Shown here in pieces: positions 1-5,096 of a stretch of 9,302 bases of DNA. The position numbers and the translations under genes are program-made. How positions within the stretch are numbered: position 1 is the first letter of the stretch; each line of letters opens with the position of its first letter. The stretch comes from Chitinophagales bacterium (GTDB lineage: Bacteria; Bacteroidota; Bacteroidia; Chitinophagales; UBA10324), in assembly GCA_013695715.1 (NCBI GenBank), contig JACCZZ010000214.1, forward strand, positions 1 through 9,302, in the 5' to 3' direction. Under the pieces are notes generated by a model. It did no database searches. It was not told the DNA's origin and was given only the letters and a program-made list of their open reading frames with translations.

Positions 1-60
1 TTGAATGGCTTCAGGCTGATCGCCGGTAGGGCGGTAGTGAGATGTAAGATTGAAAGGCAC
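1..60 (-). CDS. uvrB: UvrB, excinuclease ABC subunit B (N-terminal 20 codons, cut by window edge)
   Basis: UvrB is the damage-verifying helicase-like subunit of the UvrABC nucleotide excision repair complex in the cytoplasm. Read on the minus strand from the GTG at 60-58, the frame gives M-P-F-N-L-T-S-H-Y-R-P-T-G-D-Q-P-E-A-I-Q. This matches the very conserved UvrB N-terminus, with an F-x-L-x-S-x-Y/F-x-P-x-G-D-Q-P-x-A-I pattern directly after the start. The GTG is the only usable start: an in-frame TAA stop lies at 72-70, and the codons between are CTT, TGC and CTT. The rest of the gene, including the Walker A motif, lies beyond the left edge, so integrity cannot be judged. It follows the TonB-dependent receptor gene on the same strand after about 175 bases with a probable terminator, so it is probably transcribed separately. 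The call rests on only 20 residues, but they are highly distinctive. Confidence 0.87.
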   Translation of the reverse strand, partial: MPFNLTSHYRPTGDQPEAIQ

Positions 61-64
61 AAGG

Positions 65-72
65 CAAAGTTA
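65..72 (-). promoter_or_regulatory. Candidate -7 promoter element for uvrB (TAACTTTG)
   Basis: On the minus strand, TAACTTTG matches the Bacteroidota sigma-70-type -7 consensus TAnnTTTG exactly. It ends only four bases before the GTG start of uvrB, so a transcript starting the usual few bases downstream would be leaderless or nearly so. I find no TTG at the expected -33 distance, only a T-rich CTTTTTC stretch about 20 bases upstream. The motif may therefore be coincidental, with the true promoter elsewhere in 73-182. Confidence 0.4.
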
Positions 73-133
73 TTTCGAATTGCCCGAGGTGAAAAAGTTT
101 TTATGCTTTCATATTTCAGAGAATTAAAAAGCA

Positions 134-164
134 TATTGAAGAATGAATTGTCCTTACTTCAATA
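134..164. repeat. Perfect 8-bp inverted repeat in the uvrB upstream region
   Basis: TATTGAAG at 134-141 is the exact reverse complement of CTTCAATA at 157-164, with 15 bases between. It lies 74-104 bases upstream of the uvrB start, between that gene and the receptor's terminator-like hairpin. It could be an operator, a leader hairpin or chance. Arms of this length with a loop this large are expected about twice per 9 kb at random, so confidence in function is low. Confidence 0.3.
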
Positions 165-182
165 ATGGAAGCGATGTAAGGC

Positions 183-224
183 TAACAAAGCCCCCGGAGC
201 GAATATTTTTCCAGGGTTTTGTTA
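183..224 (-). terminator. Probable terminator after the TonB-dependent receptor gene (possibly bidirectional)
   Basis: Bases 183-193 pair with 214-224 in an 11-bp stem that includes one G-T wobble (190/217). Two more G-C pairs (196-197 with 211-212) extend it across a small internal loop. The stem is GC-rich near the loop and has A-rich and T-rich flanks (AACAAA and TTTTGTT), the form of a bidirectional intrinsic terminator. It starts 12 bases after the receptor's stop codon. The run of T after the stem on the minus strand is short (CTTTGTTA), so efficiency is uncertain. Confidence 0.55.
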
Positions 225-235
225 TTTAACCCGAT

Positions 236-2458
236 TCACAAGCTTCCTCTTAAAGTCAAGATGAAATTCCTTCCTGGTGCACTAATTCCAGATGCAAAAA
301 CCCGGTAGTTGGCATCAAAAATATTTTCACAGGCTGCTTGTATCAGCAAATATTTATTGATCTGATATTCGAGTCGCAGGTTCAACGTCCACCAGGCAGG
401 CATCCCTTCCGGCGTGGCGTATTGTTCATTGTCTTCGCCATTAGCATTGTAATCTTCAATATGTTTCCAACCATTATAATTTGTAAATAACTCAGTACGA
501 AACCCCTGATGTCTGAAAATGACTGATGTTTTTCCAAGCAGCGGTGGAATGTGATCGAGTGGTGCGTTTATGCTATCTGTCACTATGTTGCCTTTGGTAT
601 AAGTAACGGTGCTGGTGACGGAAAAGGCATTGGAAATATCTGCTAAAACATTTGCGTTAACACCGCAGAGATATGCTTTCTGCCTGTTTTGATTGGCCAA
701 CACGGCACTCAGTTCACCATTGTAAATGATAGAATCCTCTCCATTAAAATTGAAAACATCAGTAACGATAGCATCACGGAACAATGTTCCAAATAACACT
801 GCTTCAATTTTTACTTTATTGCTGAATACTTTAGCAATACTGAAGTCTGCATTATAGGTTTTCTCCGGTTTCAGATCGGGGTTTGGAACGATCACACTTC
901 CGGGCTCGGACTCAAAAATCTTTGCCAGATCATCTACGTTTGGTGCGCGAAAACCAGTAGAGCCAAGCAAGGAAAAGCGCCACTCCTTTTCACCGTTCCA
1001 GATAATGCCAAGAGAACCGCTTAAGGGTAAGTGTGTCTGGTTTATATCATCAAATGGAAAATCAAAAAATTCTTTGTTGAGGAAGGACGAGTGAAGAGTG
1101 ATGTATTCCAATCGCAGTCCGCCACTCAGCACCCATGGATCAGAGAATTTCCATGTATCACTTGCATACAAGCCGATGTTGTTCATTGAGTTGTCGCCAT
1201 CAGGATAGCGGGTGTCTAAAGGAGATATCTCACCAGTCTCAATGTTTTGTTCCTCAGCAGTTGAAAGTAATGAATTGAACTGCCCTTCTATACCTATACG
1301 GAAATCATTCCCATCGCTCTTCTTACGCGCATCGAGATCGAAGCCGGTAACACCTACCTGCTCTATTCGATGTTGTAATCCGGTTTGATCAAAACGTCTT
1401 TGGTGACGGCTCTCTTCAATAACCTGGTAGTTTACCCCCGCCCGATAAGAATTAAAAAAACCATTCATTGCATCTAGTTTTAATTCATATGATGCCAGTG
1501 TTCGCAACTGGCGGCCGTAATACCATTCTGCATATCTTAATCCTGTGTCTTCACCAGGATCGGTAAGTCGATCGTATCGTGGGATATTGGAAGAATTTGA
1601 CAACTGTAAATTTAAAATATGCCTTACGTGGGCATTTTGCTTAAAGAGAAATTTCTGAAGAATATCGTATTGCGAGTATCCCGAAAAAACCTGTTTATAG
1701 ATGTCATCATTTTTTACCAATGAATCCTGCCCATTGATTAGGTCCACATAATAGGGGCGGAGCCAGAGGCTGTCTGCAGTGCTATTTAGATTTTCGCCCT
1801 GACGCAGGTCATCAAAGTCAGAATAGGTAAAAGAGGTTAGTGAGCCCAGCTTTCCACCACCAATACTAAAATCAACGTGCCCGGTCTTCTCATTGTTAGC
1901 CGTGGCGTATCTAATAAAGGCATTGCTATGGACGTTCAGTGCACCGCTCATATCGCTAAGGAGGGGGTTTTTTGTATGCAGGTGAATTACACCGCCAAGG
2001 GCATCGCTTCCATAAACAGTAGACGAGGGACCAAAAAGTATTTCCATCTTGTCCAGGATGGATGCATCCATAGAGATGACATTTTGAAGATGGCCTGCAC
2101 GATAGATTATATTATTAAGACGCACATCATCAATCATCAGCAATACCCTGCTTGCTTCAAACCCACGGATGACAGGGCTTCCCCCTCCTTGTTGAGATTT
2201 CTGAACTAAGACCTGGCCTGTGTTCGCAATCATATCAGCGGCAGTTTGTGGGTTTGACTGCTGTATCTGTTTTGCCGTAATGGATTCTACCTGTTGTGCT
2301 ACATCTTTTTTTGCTTCAGGAACTTTATTAGCAGACACCACCACTTCGTCAATGTCAATGACCCGGTCTGAAAGCGTAGTATCCGGTGGAGATGTTTGTG
2401 CCTCCGCATTTAAATAAACTGAAAGGCTGATAAACATTATATTGAGAAATCGTTTCAT
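236..2458 (-). CDS. TonB-dependent outer-membrane receptor, heme/hemoglobin-receptor-like, substrate unknown
   Basis: This is an outer-membrane active transporter of about 740 residues, energised by TonB-ExbBD. From the ATG at 2458 the product starts with a clean signal peptide (MKRFLNIMFISL...NAEAQ, about 21 residues). An in-frame ATG at 2527 would add 23 residues before it and is less likely. A TonB-box-like stretch (V-I-D-I-D-E-V-V-V-S-A, residues 33-43) is followed by a plug domain (about 45-165) with I-R-G-F-E, I-D-D-V-R, G-P-S-S-T-V-Y-G-S-D-A-L-G-G-V and related motifs, then the barrel. F-R-A-P (503-506) and N-P-D-L (526-529) form the signature pair of heme/hemoglobin receptors such as HmuR and HemR. 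However, the histidine normally found between them is absent, so heme is not assured. There is no carboxypeptidase-like N-terminal extension and no SusD neighbour, so it is not a SusC glycan transporter. The last residue is Leu rather than the usual aromatic. The gene lies downstream of a small membrane-anchored protein and a palindrome. Confidence 0.9.
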   Translation of the reverse strand: MKRFLNIMFISLSVYLNAEAQTSPPDTTLSDRVIDIDEVVVSANKVPEAKKDVAQQVESITAKQIQQSNPQTAADMIANTGQVLVQKSQQGGGSPVIRGFEASRVLLMIDDVRLNNIIYRAGHLQNVISMDASILDKMEILFGPSSTVYGSDALGGVIHLHTKNPLLSDMSGALNVHSNAFIRYATANNEKTGHVDFSIGGGKLGSLTSFTYSDFDDLRQGENLNSTADSLWLRPYYVDLINGQDSLVKNDDIYKQVFSGYSQYDILQKFLFKQNAHVRHILNLQLSNSSNIPRYDRLTDPGEDTGLRYAEWYYGRQLRTLASYELKLDAMNGFFNSYRAGVNYQVIEESRHQRRFDQTGLQHRIEQVGVTGFDLDARKKSDGNDFRIGIEGQFNSLLSTAEEQNIETGEISPLDTRYPDGDNSMNNIGLYASDTWKFSDPWVLSGGLRLEYITLHSSFLNKEFFDFPFDDINQTHLPLSGSLGIIWNGEKEWRFSLLGSTGFRAPNVDDLAKIFESEPGSVIVPNPDLKPEKTYNADFSIAKVFSNKVKIEAVLFGTLFRDAIVTDVFNFNGEDSIIYNGELSAVLANQNRQKAYLCGVNANVLADISNAFSVTSTVTYTKGNIVTDSINAPLDHIPPLLGKTSVIFRHQGFRTELFTNYNGWKHIEDYNANGEDNEQYATPEGMPAWWTLNLRLEYQINKYLLIQAACENIFDANYRVFASGISAPGRNFILTLRGSL

Positions 2459-2519
2459 AATGAATGATTTTGAAAAAAGTGAAATATCACCTGCATGGCA
2501 GATCATCATAAAAAGGTAC

Positions 2520-2536
2520 TTCACCATAATGGTGAA
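2520..2536. promoter_or_regulatory. 17-base palindrome, candidate operator for the TonB-dependent receptor gene
   Basis: TTCACCAT and ATGGTGAA are perfect 8-base inverted arms around one central A, 62-78 bases upstream of the chosen receptor start. On the minus strand the near-consensus -7 element TACCTTTT (2518-2511, one base from TAnnTTTG) follows it directly. The palindrome would then sit between the -33 and -7 regions, where a repressor would block transcription. No TTG is seen at -33. The binding protein is unknown, and the sequence does not match a Fur box well. Confidence 0.45.
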
Positions 2537-2565
2537 TGGATTAAATTAACAGCTCAGTAATAATA

Positions 2566-3096
2566 TTAAGAGAGCACTGATTCAGGAGGAGAATACAAGA
2601 GGTATGAAGATGGCGATTGATAGTGATATAAGGTGTAATAGAAAGGGTCGCTATTGATAAGCGGAAAAATAAGTGGATGTTTGGCAGGAACTATGAAAGC
2701 CGTTTGTAAAAATTTTAGGAGTGTGGTGGTATTTCCGTCGTTTGGTGCTGATTCTGAGCGAGGGATTTGGAGAAGGTAATTGCTCAACTCTACAATAAGC
2801 AATTTTTCATTGTCATCATTGATGCATGTAATAGTTATAATAGCTCCACAAGATTCTGTTTTTACAATATCGTACAATCTTCCTTGATACATGAATTCAT
2901 GCTCTTCAACCTTCATCCTTTCAAACTGTTCGGCGGAAAAGGAGAACTTTTCATATTGATCGGAATACATGCCTGAACGAATATGTTGTTGCATTTCTCT
3001 TTTAATATCTTGCTGGTTAATGAAAAAAACCAGTAAGTACCCTGCTGTATAGAACAAGATAAGTGGCAGCGAAATTAGGATGGCGGAAATTTTCAA
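2566..3096 (-). CDS. Uncharacterised 176-residue membrane-anchored protein upstream of the receptor
   Basis: I do not recognise a named function. The product begins with a hydrophobic segment (residues about 3-26) that could be a membrane anchor or uncleaved signal. A basic/amphipathic stretch follows (N-Q-Q-D-I-K-R-E-M-Q-Q-H-I-R-S-G-M, 27-43), then a soluble, probably periplasmic part with E-F-M-Y-Q-G-R-L-Y-D-I-V-K-T-E at 67-81. Its hydrophobic anchor, I-R-x-G and E-F-x-Y-x-G-x-x-Y-D-I-V pattern resembles small uncharacterised Bacteroidota proteins that I recall near TonB-dependent receptors; this is memory, not a search. The C-terminal third is rich in Tyr, Ser and Pro, and Cys occurs at 83 and 91. 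The start is a TTG: an in-frame TAG lies two codons upstream, and the first internal ATG (residue 35) would remove the hydrophobic segment. It ends 107 bases before the receptor start and may share its transcript. Confidence 0.75.
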   Translation of the reverse strand: MKISAILISLPLILFYTAGYLLVFFINQQDIKREMQQHIRSGMYSDQYEKFSFSAEQFERMKVEEHEFMYQGRLYDIVKTESCGAIITITCINDDNEKLLIVELSNYLLQIPRSESAPNDGNTTTLLKFLQTAFIVPAKHPLIFPLINSDPFYYTLYHYQSPSSYLLYSPPESVLS

Positions 3097-3111
3097 AGCC
3101 TATTAATTAAA

Positions 3112-3119
3112 CAAATTTA
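3112..3119 (-). promoter_or_regulatory. Candidate -7 promoter element (TAAATTTG) for the 176-residue protein
   Basis: TAAATTTG on the minus strand matches TAnnTTTG exactly and ends 15 bases before the TTG start at 3096, giving a leader of roughly 10 bases. This placement supports both the TTG start and a transcription unit beginning here, separate from yicC. No TTG is visible at the -33 position, so the promoter may be weak or the match accidental in AT-rich DNA. Confidence 0.4.
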
Positions 3120-3191
3120 GATCATGGGAATTTAAGCTAATAAATGTGGCAAATCGGTATAACAGACAAATTCAATCAGTTTGAAGTGCTG

Positions 3192-4064
3192 TTAAAGCAC
3201 GTTCAGCAGTTGTTCCTTTATCTTTTCTAATTCATCCTTCATCTGTACTACTAATTTTTGAATTCCTGCATGATTGGCTTTAGACCCTAGGGTATTGATC
3301 TCACGCCCCATCTCCTGTGTGATGAAATTTAATTTTCTTCCATTAGAGTCTGACTCTAAAGCTACTTTTAAAAAATATTCGCAGTGGCTTCGCAGACGGA
3401 CTTTCTCTTCAGTGAAATCCATTCGCTCAAGATAATAGATTAGTTCCTGCTCAAAGCGGTTGCGGTCATATTCCTCTGAGGAGACAAGTTCAAGCAAATG
3501 ATTTCGCAATCGTGATTTTATTGTTTCCATCCGGTCCGTCTCAAAAGTCTCCGATTCCTTCAGCAAAGAAAGAATTAGCGAGATGTTTTCCTTAAAAATT
3601 TGTTCAAGCCCTACACCCTCTTTTTTTCTGAAATCAGATAAATCTGATACTGATAATTGCAGTACATTAAGTATAGGCAGCCACTCTTCCTCAGATAACT
3701 CATGGGGTTTTGCTGCTCTTATCTCCGGCATCAGCATTACCACAGTAAGCAAATTGGTTGTGTCAGCGCCGAGCTGGTTACCAAGCAGCTTCAGGTCCTG
3801 ATAGTATTTAACCACCAGATCAAGGTTAAGAGGGGTATCTTTTTCTGCAATGCCGTTTTCAATGGTAACCGATACATCCACTTTGCCCCGGTGCAGCCTT
3901 TCTGAGATAAGGTTTCGTACCTCCATTTCCTTATCCTTTATTGAGAATGGCAATCGTAAATTGAGATCAAGAAATTTACTGTTCAGTGAACGAATTTCTA
4001 CTTTAATCGCCTTGCCGTTCTGAATAAGTTCTGCTCTTCCATAACCTGTCATCGATTGAATCAT
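3192..4064 (-). CDS. yicC: YicC-family endoribonuclease
   Basis: YicC proteins are cytoplasmic endoribonucleases; the E. coli member affects small-RNA turnover. The product has 290 residues, the usual family length. It opens with the hallmark M-I-Q-S-M-T-G-Y-G-R-A-E (1-12) and R-S-L-N-S-K-F-L-D (25-33). E-G-V-G-L follows at 149-153. The conserved C-terminal DUF1732 region (about 205-290) contains G-R-K-L-N-F-I-T-Q-E-M-G-R-E-I-N at 242-257 and then T-L-G-S-K-A-N. The ATG at 4064 fits the family N-terminus exactly; the second Met (residue 5) would cut the motif. The stop is TAA at 3194-3192. In many bacteria guanylate kinase (gmk) lies next to yicC; here neither neighbour is gmk. It starts 68 bases after the transporter gene. 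I see no exact TAnnTTTG in that gap, so co-transcription with the transporter is plausible. Confidence 0.93.
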   Translation of the reverse strand: MIQSMTGYGRAELIQNGKAIKVEIRSLNSKFLDLNLRLPFSIKDKEMEVRNLISERLHRGKVDVSVTIENGIAEKDTPLNLDLVVKYYQDLKLLGNQLGADTTNLLTVVMLMPEIRAAKPHELSEEEWLPILNVLQLSVSDLSDFRKKEGVGLEQIFKENISLILSLLKESETFETDRMETIKSRLRNHLLELVSSEEYDRNRFEQELIYYLERMDFTEEKVRLRSHCEYFLKVALESDSNGRKLNFITQEMGREINTLGSKANHAGIQKLVVQMKDELEKIKEQLLNVL

Positions 4065-4132
4065 AAGGTTAATATCTCAATTTAATTAGGTGATATGTTA
4101 TGGTTGTTACGTAATTAATTCGTCTGGTAATT

Positions 4133-5050
4133 TCAAATTTTCACTCCTCTCATTTGCTCCCTTTTGCTAAATACATTCTTTGAACTAACAAAATATACTC
4201 CCATGAAGATTAATACTGTGGCAATAATTTTAATCAGGGGGTATTCATCCTTATTCAACGCAAGTGCTATGATGGTAGCAAGAGCGGGTTGAAGGTAAAT
4301 GTAAATACCAACAACTGAGGGTGGGGCTTGTTTTAAGGCTAGAGTATTTAGCAAGTAAGCAAAAAAGGTAGTGAAGATAACGATGAAGGATAACTCTATC
4401 CATATTGTGGGTGTAAAAAGGTGCCATTCAATTCTTGAGAATTCGCCCCATCCGATTGGTAAAACAAAAAACCATCCGAAGAAAAAAACCCAGGTGATAA
4501 CAGTCACTGGATGGTATTTCTGCATTAACGGTTTCACAATCACTAAGTAGATGGCATAGGAACTTGCATTTATCAAAACCAGAATATCTCCCATCGCCTG
4601 ACCGGAATGTAGCGCAGATTCTTTTCCTGATAAGATAATCAATACGGCACCTATTGCCCCTAACATTACCCCCATAATTTTAAGAAAGGTAATTTTCTCA
4701 TCCTGGAAGATACCCGCAAACAATAAAATTAAAATTGGAGTGGTGGTCATCATTAGCGCAGCATCGATAGGTGTTGTGATTGACAGACCCTTAAAAAAAA
4801 GCAGTTGGTTAATTGCTACACCAAACAAACCGCATAAGATAAGAAGTGGGATATCACGGATTTTTATTATTTCTTTTATGAAGAAAATCTGAACAAGCAG
4901 AAACAATAACAAAGCGACTGATACCCGAATAACAATGGCACCATATGGCTGCACGTAATGCGGAACAACATCTTTAGAGATCGTAAAGCTTAGCGCATAA
5001 ATGAGATTGGCTAAAAAAAGATAAAGATGGGTTTTTACCTGTGCACTCAT
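4133..5050 (-). CDS. EamA/DMT-superfamily inner-membrane transporter
   Basis: This is a drug/metabolite transporter superfamily permease, a class that exports or exchanges small metabolites such as amino acids; the substrate cannot be read from sequence. The 305 residues hold about ten hydrophobic helices in two EamA repeats, roughly 8-140 and 152-288. Characteristic pieces are T-T-P-I-L-I-L-L (103-110) in the first repeat and Y-L-Q-P-A-L-A-T-I (252-260) in the second. The short C-terminal tail is basic (K-R-E-Q-M-R-G-V-K-I), as expected for a cytoplasmic end. The start ATG at 5050-5048 is embedded in a perfect hairpin and overlaps the stop of a two-codon upstream frame. It lies 46 bases after the large outer-membrane protein gene, with no clear TAnnTTTG between (TAGTTTCG at 5068-5061 is one base off), so it may be co-transcribed. 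EamA is firm; function within the cell is open. Confidence 0.93.
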   Translation of the reverse strand: MSAQVKTHLYLFLANLIYALSFTISKDVVPHYVQPYGAIVIRVSVALLLFLLVQIFFIKEIIKIRDIPLLILCGLFGVAINQLLFFKGLSITTPIDAALMMTTTPILILLFAGIFQDEKITFLKIMGVMLGAIGAVLIILSGKESALHSGQAMGDILVLINASSYAIYLVIVKPLMQKYHPVTVITWVFFFGWFFVLPIGWGEFSRIEWHLFTPTIWIELSFIVIFTTFFAYLLNTLALKQAPPSVVGIYIYLQPALATIIALALNKDEYPLIKIIATVLIFMGVYFVSSKNVFSKREQMRGVKI

Positions 5051-5061
5051 AACATGAGTGC
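5043..5061 (-). promoter_or_regulatory. Perfect hairpin burying the transporter's start codon
   Basis: In the minus-strand transcript GCACUCAU (5061-5054), loop GUU, and AUGAGUGC (5050-5043) form a perfect 8-bp stem. The AUG of the transporter gene is the first three bases of the right arm. A competing 7-bp pairing is available: CUCAUAA (5080-5074) with UUAUGAG (5052-5046), which also buries the AUG. A minimal frame AUG-UUA-UGA (5055-5047) overlaps the start as AUGA. This could limit translation initiation, or the DNA palindrome could be a protein-binding site. Confidence 0.45.
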
Positions 5062-5096
5062 GAAACTACCGACTTATGAGACTAATTCAAGTTATA

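Noticed and set aside
3..134. Minus-strand open frame starting at the ATG at 134-132
   Set aside because: It is in a different frame from uvrB and overlaps its first codons; no recognisable protein.
1..165. Plus-strand open frame of 54 codons from the window edge to a TAA at 163-165
   Set aside because: It overlaps the minus-strand uvrB start, which carries an unmistakable conserved N-terminus, and its own translation shows no recognisable pattern.
1877..2209. Plus-strand open frame inside the receptor gene (110 residues)
   Set aside because: It is antisense to the strongly conserved plug domain and has no recognisable domain.
2459..2527. Longer receptor start (ATG at 2527)
   Set aside because: It would place 23 residues before a clean signal peptide, and its start codon lies in the palindrome.
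236..3096. SusC/SusD-type glycan utilisation locus
   Set aside because: The receptor lacks the carboxypeptidase-like N-terminal domain and no SusD-like lipoprotein or glycoside hydrolase is present.
3171..3200. Two small hairpins at the yicC stop codon (TTCAA/TTGAA at 3171-3185 and GTGCT/AGCAC at 3186-3200)
   Set aside because: Stems are only 5 bp and no run of T follows on the minus strand, so a terminator call is not supported.
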